Positions 24,303 to 35,210 of a stretch of DNA of 64,000 nucleotides are shown here, one piece after another. The position numbers and the translations under genes were made by a program. The DNA comes from Apiosordaria backusii (lineage: Eukaryota; Ascomycota; Sordariomycetes; Sordariales; Lasiosphaeriaceae). Under the pieces are notes generated by a model. That model was not told the origin of the DNA. It ran no database searches and was given only the letters and a program-made list of their open reading frames with translations. Location: assembly GCA_030549205.1 (NCBI GenBank), contig JAUKTV010000002.1:1302001-1366000 (forward strand). The letters run 5' to 3'. The number at the start of each line of letters is the position of its first letter. The first letter of the stretch is position 1.

Positions 24303-26205
24303 TTACGTACAAGTCCCAAACGCCGCCTGGCATCCCGTCCCACAATACGCATTCGTGGCCCCGCAATACCCATACTCAGAGCAACAGTCCCCAAACGCCG
24401 ACCCCTCGCATGTCATACCGCTCGGGTCGCTCGCCTGACTGCAGAGCCCGTCCGTAGACACCGGCAGGCCGCTCGGGGAACATGTCCCAAAATCCGTCTG
24501 GCACCCCGCGCCGCAGTGCCCGCTTGTGTCGCCGCAGTAGCCGTACTCGGAGCAGCAGTCGCCGAAGGCCGTGCCGAAGCAGACTGTTCCGCCATTAGCA
24601 GCACCACAGAGTCCGTCGGTGGAGGGATTCGATGTGCTAGTTGGGACAGTGGAGGTTGTGGTTGACGTCGTGGTGCCAGTCGTGGTGCCCGTCGTCGTTA
24701 CTTCATTTGAGGCCAGCACGATCTCCGTGGTGTACGTCAACTTCGAGATCTCCTCCATGGTAGTCATAAAAGTCTCCGTTAAGCCCGGGCCCCACGGCTC
24801 GGGCGTATATAGCGCCGCGGTCTCCGTGCGCGTGCCGGTCTCCGTGCGCGTGCCGGTCTGCGTGCGGCTCGGGAAACTGGCCGTGTCGCTGATGAGCTGG
24901 CGCCTGCGCATCGGCAGCGACGGCGGACTCATCCCCGCGGATCGCTTCTTCAAGATGAAATCGTAGCCTTTGAAGTCACAGGCCAGCTTGGGACCGCCGG
25001 CGGACACGATGGCGCGCTCGACGCAGCCGGACTTCATGAGGAAGGGCAGCTGGAAGTAGGCGTATGCATACCGGGTAGAGGTGCGCTCGTGCCATTCCCA
25101 GCCCGTCAGGGCGCCGCAGCCCTTCTCTTCAGATTTCAGACTCGAGCCGCCGTCTGTGCTCCAGCCGTCGATGTTGTACACCTGGAATACGTAAAAGAAA
25201 TCGGTGATCCTGGCTGCTGTCAGCTTTCGCCGTCCGCTATCCAGTTGCTTGCGCCAGGAGTTGGGGTTAGGGGAACAGAAAGAATTTTCTCGACTTACCA
25301 GTAACCACAGTTGGCCGTCGCGGTCGGCGGCACCACCACCGTCACCGTCTTGGTCGGCGTGTTCGTCACAGTCGACGTTTTGATAACCGTGATAGTCTCC
25401 GTCAAACCGAATTGTTTAGCGGTAAAAGTCGATCCATCGTAGTCCGGCCCATTCGTCGGCGCGGATGCCAATGGGACCTGCTTCCCGTCAATAATCGTCT
25501 GGTCAGCTGCCTGCTCAGCAGAGTAAGCGGCCGCGATCTCGGGGTCCAGCGAGCACTCCGGGCTGCCGGGCGTCGTTTTAACCACGGTATCCTGCCCGTT
25601 GCAACCCGTGCTCGTCGCGTAGGTGGTCTGTCTCGAGTTAGCTTTCCGCCATCTCTAACTTAGGGTCTTGATTCACTTACCTCTGTTGTCGTCGTGGACG
25701 AAGCCAGGTACCAAGCGCTGTAGCTCGTCACCAGATGCGTGCACGCCGATGCCGTGACGGTGGCTTCGCAGTCATTGCTGCTATCGCCGCCGTTGGTACC
25801 CTGCGTGTTTCCGCAGCCGCCCGGAATGATGCACCCGAGGCCACCGCATAATCCGAGCGGGCAGCTGGGTGTGCAGCCGAGGGGGCTACATCCGCCGCCG
25901 CAGCCGAAGGGGCCACAACCACCGCCGCAGCCGAAGATCCCGCAGCCACCGCCGCAACCGAACAGGCCGCAGCCGCCGCTGCCGCAGCCAAAGATGCCGC
26001 AGTCGCGCTTTCCACACCCGGAAGTGCAGCCGGGAGGAGTGGGGGTGGGATTGGGCTTGATGGTGACGGGTGTCACTGGAATTGGGGGATCGGGATAGTC
26101 GATCGAGTAGGTTGGCTGGGGTTGGATGGTGACGGGGACAGGAGTCGGGTGGAATGTGACGGGGGGGATGATGACTAGTGGTATATCCGTGTCCGTAGAC
26201 GTCAA
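24303..26205 (-). pseudogene. 5'-truncated GH18 chitinase: Cys-rich linker plus two CBM18 domains
   Basis: Three minus-strand exons join cleanly. Exon A, 26205-25681, ends at a GAG|GTAAGT donor. Exon B is 25627-25299. Exon C runs 25209-24303, with stop TAA. The introns are 53 and 89 bp; the second has a CTGAC branch site. Exon A has a Pro/Thr stretch (VTIQPQPTYSIDYP) and repeated GCGxFGCGGGC cysteine motifs. Exon B has TTYATSTGC and a Thr-rich part. Exon C ends in two chitin-binding type 1 (CBM18) modules with FGDCCSEYGYCG. This is the C-terminal architecture of fungal subgroup-C GH18 chitinases. The catalytic GH18 domain with DxxDxDxE, the LysM region, the signal peptide and a start ATG are all absent. 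Upstream of about 26222 the frame meets a stop, and pogo transposon sequence begins nearby. About 586 residues remain. Confidence 0.75.
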
Positions 26206-26339
26206 AAGGAGAAACCGTATTCAGCCCATGCGTTCCGTGGATCCTGATGCAAGCCCCAAACATGCAATGGCCGGATGTAGCAGCATCTGAGGTCAGACGA
26301 CTCTGCCTGACTGCAATTTCCCACGTCTTCCTATCCATC

Positions 26340-27115
26340 TGTCCTGAATTCGTAGTCGTGATGGTTTTCGAGAGGAATCTCCGTCTTCGGTCTCCAGGGT
26401 GCTGCACAAAGGCTCCAACAATCCAATCTATGACGGGCGCGCAACAAGACATCGGCCCTTGTCTCGCGAGGCAGACGCCGCTGCCCAACGCCTCCAATTC
26501 GCAAAGAGGCCGCGCTGCGGGATAAGCAGAAGCTGGAATATCCCAACATCAAGAGGCTGGCAATAGTGTGTCGTATGAGGCGGCAACAGAAATAGGATGA
26601 CATTCGCAGCAACGCAGCGTTGGAAGAACTCTACGGTACAATGGCTCCCGCGGTTATCTAGAAGAAGTCGCTTCTCCGCTTGGTTCAGCGGCCAGGTATT
26701 CTCCTCCCGATGTTTAAACCACTCTAGAGACAGTTGGTCGTCTGTATAAACATTGGGCGAAGTAGTCAAGACAGTGGCATCGTCAAGACGATTGCCCAAA
26801 TGCTTCACCCTCAACAGCCGGCCAGGGAGAATAACGAAGGCTGGTATTGACCGACCAGCTGCGGAGAGAGCTTCAAAGACCGTAATAAGCGTGCGGTCGT
26901 CGGGATTCAACGCCTCCACAACCTTGATATCGACGTACCTAGGTTCAAACGGTCTTCCCAGACTGCACTACTCCAACGCGAAACCCAGACTCGTCAGCGT
27001 TCCACTCGTTGTCTGTATGAATGCCCTCCTCTTCCTTTCTCTTGCGGTAGAGGTCGTACATCTTGCGAATATCGTCCTTCTGTTGGGCGGCCTTTCGCAT
27101 CCAAGCCTTACTATT
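26340..27115 (-). pseudogene. Truncated pogo/Tigger-type transposase (DDE_1)
   Basis: On the minus strand IRKMYDLYRKRKEEEGIHTD lies at about 27020-27080, followed by NADESGFRVGV (first catalytic Asp, near 26985). After a frame break at about 26945, VDIKVVEALNPDDRTLITVF leads to LLLDNRGSH (second Asp, about 26655) and FLLPPHTTHYCQPLDVGIFQ (third Asp, about 26570). The N-terminal DNA-binding domains are missing. The C-terminal part becomes unreadable below about 26430. Only one frameshift and few transitions are seen, so it is less RIP-damaged than the element at 27571. It ends close to where the chitinase loses its 5' half. Confidence 0.75.
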
Positions 27116-27568
27116 ATGCCTACTTATGCCTATCTATAATGCCGCGATGAAATCTAGTAGATTTTTTTGAAAAGGCTATACAAAATGAAATGGCGCTAGT
27201 GCAGGCAGGGGGTAGATTTCATAGACCTTTTGCACTCCAAAATTGGTAAAACCAATATGCATCAAAAGCGTAGATCCGGGCGATGAAAGTGGCAAATTCT
27301 TTTCAAGTCGCCTTTAGGTTGGGAGGGAGATATGTGCTGTTGTGGTATGTGGGAGAACTCAGGGGGTGCTGGGGGTTGATCGCTCAGACTACCCAACCAT
27401 TTGTTTTTTGTGCAGGGCTGAAAAAGGGGCTTGTGGTCACCCGGGAAACAAGCGGTTGCGCTCGCCCATTAAAGTAGAGGAATCATCAAACATTATTTGC
27501 AGCTTTGGAATCCCATTGCAAAGACCGTTGAAGTTATGGATATTGAGCCGTTTGTTCGTTTACGCGAA
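27116..27568. other. Spacer between two pogo-type sequences
   Basis: No gene recognised. A short plus-strand frame (27342 onward) runs into the neighbouring transposon and has no known motif. Confidence 0.4.
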
Positions 27569-27570
27569 TA

Positions 27571-29398
27571 ACGTGGTTCATAAGCGAAAGCGCCACACAC
27601 CTTGCACCCACACTGCAAAAACAAGAACAATTCCACCAAAAACGCTCAAGACGTTTGAAATTACTCAGAATCATCTTCTTCAGACATTTCTACATCGATT
27701 TGACAGGTGCGCGCATTATGACCAGGCTCGCCGCAGTTGCCACAACGCCGCGTACGCGTCTCGGTCCTCGGCTTCCGACCACTACTTGCCTTCGTTTCCT
27801 CCTTAATCTGCGCCTTAACATCTCTCTGCCCTTGTAAATCCTATGCATCTTGTACAGAAAGTAATCCTCCTTACCGAACACGTTGCTTTTTAGCCTTTCA
27901 GCGCTTGCTTAGTATTTCATTTGCTGCTCGGAGACTCTGGTTCTCTGCCCTCAACAATGCTTACTAATACATTATCCTGGACGTCCCTTTCGCAAAGACG
28001 TCAACTGCCTTTAAAATCTTAATTGGAGAGCTATTCTAATACTATACAATCCAAGACTTAATAAGATTAGACTGTAAAGAGGCTTCAGTTAGGTTATATA
28101 GTGTTTTAGAAACCTATGTATAGGCATTGCTAGGCCGTAAGTTTAAGGGTATTAGCATCTTAAGCTGGATGTCTAGTTTCGAAATTACCCTCTTAGGATC
28201 GAGGAGAACAAGTCCGGCACCCCGGAAACCCCCTTAAATATTGTTTCGCGTTATTGATGCCTAGTAGGCTGCGAAAAACGCGGGAAAGAAATCCTCTTTG
28301 GTGATATAGGTTACACTTGCCCGCATCATCTCCTCAATCTGCTTGCCGTATGCCGTTTTCAATGGGCTAAAGCACCCAATATCGAGTGACTGGAGGATAT
28401 GAGATGAGTGGGAAGGCATACAGAGAGTAATAATATTATTCTCTTTGCAGTAGAGTTCGAAGTCAGTCGAGTGGTGGCTTTCGTGGCCGTCGAGGATAAG
28501 GAGGCGATAAGCTCTAGTTGTTCGAGCCTTAGTATGCTTGTCAAAGTGCTAGATCCATTCCAGACCTCTCTCGTTTGTAGTCCAACCATTTTCAGATGTT
28601 GCAATAGCCCAATCTTTAGGAAATGGGCTGTTCTCGTACCAGAAGGCGAGGTGATATTTTCCCTTGACAATGATGAATGGCGGGATCGCCTAGTTAGTTG
28701 CATTGATGCCCGAAATGACGGTTACTTATTCCCGATTGTTAGCTTGCTTCGATTTGGCCTTACTATGTTGTTCGGAACTTGTAATGACCATTGCAGTTGA
28801 GATAATGTCTATTATAAATCCTGTCTTATTAAAGTTGTAAGTATCTACTTTCAGAATACTATACTTTGCAATTGTGTTCTGTATAAGTGTTAACCAGCCG
28901 CTAATAATCTCTGGATTTTTGCATAGGGCCCTTTGGTAGTTAGACTTCCGACTAAAACGTGTAGTGAGTTCTGGTTGCCGTTTGATAAAGTTGTTCGCCC
29001 AGAGTGCGCCGGCGCCTCCTGCATTGCGTTCGGTAAATAATCGGTTAGCTATATCTTCCATACTAGATAAGCGAGAAGGAAATACTTTGGAATCTAGGTC
29101 GATAATATACTAAATAATCACAGACTTTTCTAGAATAGTTAGTTTCCGCGAGTTAACTAGGATATCGCGTTGTGATAACTGACTTTATTTACGGCAACCT
29201 AGTTTCCGATAATCGATAGAATAGATCTTTACTGCAGCTCTTAGAGCTAGTTTCGGGTCATTTTGCATTGCTTGGAGGGCTAATATTATGCTACTTTCAT
29301 CGTTTTTTTGAGGCATGTTTAGTTGTAGAGAAGGAAGGTGAAGAAGAGAGATGTTAAGTATGGATTAATTGCGTGGCGCTTTCGCTTATGAACCATGT
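27571..29398 (-). mobile_element. Complete pogo/Tigger-like DNA transposon with TIRs
   Basis: The ends are 26-bp terminal inverted repeats differing at one position: ACGTGGTTCATAAGCGAAAG... at 27571-27596, mirrored at 29373-29398. TA dinucleotides flank both sides (27569-27570 and 29399-29400), the target duplication of the Tc1/mariner/pogo superfamily. The minus-strand transposase runs from MPQKNDESS (ATG about 29315) through a psq-like helix-turn-helix and CENPB-like region and the DDE_1 core. The first catalytic Asp has changed (NFNKTGF for an expected NxDExGF). LLILDGHESHHS and SLDIGCF are present. It ends with a CCHC zinc knuckle, RRCGNCGEPGHNARTC, and a stop near 27663. Several TAG/TAA codons and D-to-N and E-to-K changes fit RIP. 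It is inactive as it stands. Confidence 0.85.
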
Positions 29399-29400
29399 TA

Positions 29401-30343
29401 CCTATTTATTATTTGCAAAGTATGCCAGTTTATATCTGTAAAACGAGGTAACGAGCTATTTATACAGTCGCTATACTACTGTTAAACCTAATAAATATGT
29501 TAAGATTGCTGATAAAATTATTAAAATACTAGAAATTATGTATCGTTAAATGGATTTATATAGCTTTTAATATCTGCCTATAACTATAAATCTAATTCCG
29601 TTTATTACTATACTGAAAACCGATAGGTTACGATATTTTAAATATAAGTTTATTATATAAACTTTTCAAAAAATGTAAAGCTATTATTGTAAAAAATATA
29701 GATAGAAAAATGATTAATATAAAGATAGTAATGTAATAAAAAAAGTTAAGTAGAATTGTAAGGTATTGTAGAGTGTAAGAGTTTATTATTAGCGATTTTT
29801 CCTATAGTAAATAACTAGTTAGTAGTTTAAAGTCAGTTAGAGTAGTAAGATAATAGCTGTAAAAACTACTGTAAAATTTATTAAGTAGTAGTTTTTATAG
29901 ATTTATTAAGTATAGACTGTATAGTTTAAAAAAAAAACTTAGTTACTTATTAAGGATATAGATAAGAAGAAGGAGTTAAATTTATAATTATAGTAAGTTA
30001 AATAGGCTTAGTATTTATAAGGTTTAGATTAGAAGAAATTATAGAGATTTATTAGGCTAATCGGTAATAGTAATAGTAAGGATAACGGTTAAGAAGAGGC
30101 CGTATTATAGTAAATATAGAAAAGTTTAAACTGCGTTATGAACCGAGTATGTAGAATAGCTGTAGCCATGTAGATAGGCTCTATTGTATTATTTAAAATT
30201 AATTGTAAAGAAACTAACGTTAAATTATAAAAGCTATTTAATAGTTAAGTAGAAGACGATATGTAGGTACGGTATAAGGAAGTGTTCTGGAATGTGTTGT
30301 ATTTTATTTAGCGAACGCAGGAATAGGATGATAAGAACTGACC
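29401..30343. other. AT-rich degraded stretch 5' of the helicase gene
   Basis: TA-rich sequence without open frames. By position it could be the RIP-damaged 5' part of the telomere-linked-type helicase gene that becomes readable at about 30344, but I cannot identify domains in it. Confidence 0.4.
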
Positions 30344-33035
30344 ACCGTATCAGTTAACAGAACAGCAGGGCAATTTATACGACTCGTTTGAGGAGGCCGT
30401 TGAGGGAGCAGCCGGAGGCATATTAGACACGGCGGCGCAACAGGCATACGAGGTCAAGGTAGACCGGTTATGTTTGGACACAGTAATTGCGTTATTCGAC
30501 CACCAGTTCAAACATACGCAGTATGAGAACGCCATAATCAGCGGATTGGCCGTCATGGGGATCCGAGAGGACGGTGGTTGGGTTACGCCGGAAATTACAC
30601 GCCCATTTATTCGGCAGTGATCAAGATTATCCGGATGTTGGTTGTATACTAAGCCGTTTTAGAACAATAAGACGAGATTAAGAAGTGAGAGGAGACTTTA
30701 GATAAGGAGGAGGCGAAAAAAGCGGCCACCGGGTTGTTCAGGATTGTCCGGAAGAAAGTGTGTTGATTTATGACGGTTGTAATAGACTGGAGCGAGCCGA
30801 TACCGATAGATTGGATTTTCAATACGCGGATATACGGAATGCAGATCCGGTTTACTATAATAGCTAGGCCAGTTATTGATTAGGTTAGGGAGCGGGTTTT
30901 GTATAAGCAGGTCCGATTCAATATGAATGAGTTGGCTGATATGTTGCATGAGTTGGTTAGCGAGATGCGGATGGTTATGGGTAGGTTGTTAATGGTCGAG
31001 GGTGACGATTTTGGGTGGATTCCTAAGTTTGAATGGGCTAAGATCGAAGACGACTATAGTGATAACCGAGTTGGATATTTGTGTTTGCAGGATGACTGTA
31101 ATGTGTAGGTAGATACGGGGACGGGTGGGTTTTAAAACAAATTTCCCAGACCAGGGAGAGGCAAGTAGAGTGGGTATCCGCCGAGGGTTGTTTGGATGCG
31201 GTTCTGTACCGAGTGACGGCGGTTCGGTAATACGGGCAGTGGATCGAGATATTCCGGGCCGGCATATTGACCATTATGCACATGTTGGGCGGCATGCCGG
31301 TGCGGTTGTGGGAGATCATTAAGATCTGGTATAGCAACACGGCATACGGAGGCGTGTGTAATATCATGATAGACTGTGGTATGGTTTGTTTTGTGACGGC
31401 GTATTACAAGAATTACCGTAGTAGCGAGTAGGTTAAAGTAATCTATCGGTATTTGCTGCGAGAGGTAGGTGAGTTATTAGTGTGGTATTTGTGGTTGGTG
31501 TTGCCATTTTGGTAGTAGGTGTAAGGGATTATTAAGGGGGCGGACGAGCCAAGTCCGTTTTTATTGGCAGAGGAGATAGTTAAGAAAGAGGGTATTGTGT
31601 AGAGAAGAGGAAGAGAGGGGTCTGTGGGCGAGGGCGAGAACGGTAGTACCGGAGAGGTGGAAGATGAGGATGAGGGTAAAGTAGACATGACCAGGTGGTG
31701 GCAAGAGCGTAAGTGGACGCCGGACCGTATGCGGCGGATTATACAGGAGTATAGCGGGCGATATTTAAATGCACGGGTCGGCATCAGCGCGTGGAGGCAC
31801 ATTGCCATTGCTATTTCCAACCGGTATTTGAACAAGGTGTTTGGACAGGACGACGGGGGAGCCGAGTTGGACGAGGACGACGAGGGAACGTTGGATAGTA
31901 TGTGGGATTTACAGGCCGGGCATACCACGCACGTAACGGACATAATATATGCGCGAGAGTTGCAACAAGAAGCGTTCGGGACGGCAGCTAAGCGTAATAG
32001 GTTCCGGGCCGTCAGCCGGCAGTGGCATCGATTTTTGGGGTTTGGGGTGGAGGACGGAGGCGTGCCGGGAAGCAAGCGGAAGATGGATGTATTTGATAGT
32101 ATCCGAGAAGAGGCTCAATTCCGGCGGTTTGCACGGTTACGGCAAATGGATATCGAAGGGCAGTTGAGGTTATAATGGGTGAGAAGCCGCAGTTCCGAGG
32201 CATACAGAAACAGGTCATCCGGGCCATCATCCGGGGTAAAAGCCCGATTATCCAGGTTACGGGGACCGGAGGCGGAAAGAGTTTATTATTCATGTTGCCG
32301 GCGTTTTGCGCGCCGGACGGGGTGTCTATTGTGGTAGTACCATTGGTAGCGTTGTACAAGGATTTACACAGGCGGTGTCAGGAGAGCGGGATCGATTCGC
32401 ATATTTGGCAGAGCCGGAGCGGCAACCGGGCCGCGTCGATTATACTTATGACGCCCGAATCGGCGGTTACTAAGGGATTCCAGTTGTTTGTCAACCGGTT
32501 GCATGCGCGAGGGCAGTTGTATCGGGTGGTGATCGACGAGTGCCATGCGGTATTGGATAGCGAGCGAGCGTTCCGACCGCAGATGGGCAAACTAGGGTCG
32601 GTATTGCGTGGGTTCGGGGTCCAAGTAGTGTTTTTGACGGCGACGTTGGCGCCGGGGGATGTTGCGGAGTTTACCAGCAGGATAAAATTGCAGGGGCAGA
32701 AGGTTTGTTTTTACCGACAGCGGACAACGAGGCAGAACGTTGGATACCGGGTAAAGGTAGTAGCAAAGGGCGAAGACGAGGATACGGAGGTGTGTCGGAC
32801 GGTAGAAAAGGCTTTGGAGAGGTACGAAAGCGGGAAGGTGATGGTGTATAGCGGACTGATCGGGCGGGGGAAACGGCTAGGGGAGTTGTTGTCGTGTCCG
32901 GTATATTACAGCAGCGTAGATACGGCGGAGGGTAAGGCGAGGCGGGTGCGGGAGTGGGTGAGCGGAGGGCGAGTGATTGTGACCACCAACGCGTTGGGGA
33001 TGGGAATTGATATTCCGGACGTAAGAGTAGTTGTA
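30344..33035 (+). pseudogene. Telomere-linked-type RecQ helicase gene, 5' portion
   Basis: Plus-strand coding sequence is readable from about 30344 (YQLTEQQGNLYDSFEEAVEG, then SGLAVMGIREDGGWVTPEI). It continues with frame changes and stops typical of RIP (TAA, TAG, TGA around 30655-30880) through MDWIF-like, VLYKQVRFNMNELADMLHEL and LMVEGDDFGWIPKFEW, a layout known from fungal OrsD/DUF3505-type RecQ-like proteins. From 31624 to 33035 the frame is nearly intact. It holds an acidic linker, WRHIAIAISNRYLN, then the SF2 helicase core: QFRGIQKQVI (Q motif), GTGGGKS (motif I, about 32262), DECH (32535-32546), FLTATL (motif III), and GMGIDIPDVRVVV (motif V) at its end. The frame from about 32175 is in a different register from the block before it. 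A DNA transposon starts at 33036; the gene resumes at 34403. Confidence 0.75.
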
Positions 33036-34402
33036 CAATCGGCCCCCGGAATTGATTAGCCACTTTCGAATTAGCCGAGTTTGACCCCGCTCCCCTACCA
33101 ACCACCACGACGCTGTGAGATAAATATTTATAAGACCACGGCACCTATTACTATAACAACCACTGTTTTAAAGCCCTCAGTTAACGTAAAAAATGCTATT
33201 TAAGCCTTTTTCCTATATAAATTAATAGTATATAGTACTACCTTTATTTACAATATACTCCTTATAACGCTTAGTAAAACTAAGAACTACCTTCTTCTAG
33301 TTTACCAGCGTTAACTGCTTTTATTCCTTTACTAATATTGCCTCTATTTTTTAAATCAAAGTAATCCTATAGTACTACTAACTAATTCTAAGCTTTATAA
33401 TATACTATAGGTTTTTAATAGGGTTTAAATTAAGGCTTTAAGCTGACTAAGGAAGAATCTTTATTTTAAGCATTTCTTTATAGGCCTTAGTAAGCTTTAA
33501 AGTATAATACCGGGTACTATCTTCTTATTAAATAGTAAATCTAAGCTTTTCTAAGATCTTTTTATAAAAAGGATAATTAGCCTTATTTAATATTAATTGG
33601 GTATAGATCTTACTATTTATCCTTTAGCTTTAAAGGACTATTATAAGCTTGCTTTTTTAGCTTAGTGTAATTTTACCTTATATACTTATACTAGAGCGGT
33701 TAAATTTAAATAAGGGCTTTAGGTTTTTGTTTTTATAGGCCGTACCTTTCTTTTTCTAAATATAGGGAGGTTAGGTATTAAGATTAATTTTAAATGTTGA
33801 TTTATTAGTAAAGTAAATATAGGCTATGTTTTCTTTCTTTAAGTACTGTATGATTTTATACTAATTTAGCTACTTTTTTTTATAGTCTTTAATAAGGAAA
33901 GGCTTTTTATAAAGACAGAAGGTATAGTATTTGTTTTTAACTAAGTATTTATATATAGTATTTAAATAAAGCCAGTACTTTAACTTGGAGGGTATAGAAA
34001 GGCTTATAAGCATATAAAATAGATTAGTAGCTATAAACTAGATTAAGTAATATTTAGCCTATTAATTAAGCTTCGGTAACCAGCTAATTTACTTTATAGC
34101 CTTCTATTCTTCCGTTCTATTCTTTTTAAGCCTCCGAAGTATATAAGTAATTGTAAACTTCGGTATATTAATTTAAGCCCTAATCGCTAATAATAAATAA
34201 CTAAGGTAAGAAAGGGTCTAAATAATATAAATAGTCAGCTCGTTATACTCTTTATACCTTGTTTTAAGTAGGCAAGGCATTTTAAATAGATTGGTAAAGT
34301 TATTATAGAATTCTGGTATTTTGAAAAGTGTAGGTTGTGGGTGGGCAGTTTGGTGCGTGGCGCTAAGACTCAAATCGGCTAATCAATTCCGGAGGGGGAT
34401 TG
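33036..34402 (-). mobile_element. Tc1/mariner-type element inserted in the helicase gene
   Basis: The element is 1,367 bp and flanked by TA (33034-33035 and 34403-34404). Its terminal inverted repeats are CAATCGGCCCCCGGAATTGA... at the left and CAATCCCCCTCCGGAATTGA... (reverse complement) at the right, 26 bp with three mismatches. The interior is strongly AT-rich. On the minus strand a degraded transposase shows ILP-SA-SLNLNPIKNL at about 33390-33450, matching the WPAYSPDLNPIENLW motif of DDE_3 transposases with RIP-type D-to-N and E-to-K changes and TAG/TAA for Trp/Gln codons. Removing the element and one TA rejoins the host gene in frame as V-V-V-H-A-G. Confidence 0.85.
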
Positions 34403-35210
34403 TACATGCCGGAACGCCACGGCGATTGCGGAATTTCGCACAGGAAAGCGGGCGGGCGGGAAGAGATGGAGCGAAAAGCGAGGCGATTATCATCCATAAT
34501 ACAAGAACGCATTGTGGAGAGCAGAGGAAAGGGCGCGTGGTCAGAAACGGGGACGAGAATACATGGTTGGAGGATTCGATGAAGGAGTTTGTAGGAGGAT
34601 CGAGGTGCCGCCGAGTGGTATTAGATAAGGTTATGGACGGGTGAGGAGGTAGGGCAGGTTGTTTAGACGGGGAGGTGATGTGTGATGTGTGTGAAGGGCG
34701 GAGGTCAGAGCAGACGATTGTGGAGGAAGAGGAGGTAGGCATGTACGTAGATGAACAGGACTAGGTGGAAGATACCGATGGTAGGCCGGGGGGTAGCGTA
34801 GTGGGGGAGGCGAGCATGGTAAATGATGAAAGTGTGGCACAGGAGGAGAACGTGGCAGAGGAGAGCGTGGAAGAGGAGGAGAGCGTGGCAGAGGATGATA
34901 AGAGTGTGACAGAGAAGATGGTGAGAGAGTTTTTAAAGATACGGGGCAGAGCAATCCGGGAAGGAGACCACGAAGCGAGAGAGACAAGGCAAGAGAGCAA
35001 TGAAGTAGCGGCGTTCCGGGAGCAGCTGGATAGTTGGGTAGGTTGTTGTGTTGTTTGTCGTTTGGGGGGAGAAGAGGCGCAGTATCACGGGACGGAGGCA
35101 TGTCCAAGGCGGGACAGCGAGGAGCAGGCGGCGATAGAGGAAGGAGAAAGGGATATGGCGAGGGAGATGTTTAGTAAGCGGCGGATGGAGCGGTTTTCGG
35201 GATACTACTA
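34403..35210 (+). pseudogene. Telomere-linked-type RecQ helicase gene, 3' portion
   Basis: Directly after the transposon the helicase continues with HAGTPRRLRNFAQESGRAGR and then DG; motif VI is at 34441-34470. KSEAIII and DVCEGRR (a Cys-containing segment) follow. The frame has stops at about 34642 and 34762. A long acidic, Glu/Val-rich repeat region then runs at 34790-34920 (EESVEEEESVAEDD), followed by WVGCCVVCRLGG, where the paired cysteines may bind zinc as in homologues. Similarity stops at FSGYY near 35210, where the sequence turns AT-rich, so the C-terminus is missing. In the family the helicase is thought to act at or spread with chromosome ends. Confidence 0.7.
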
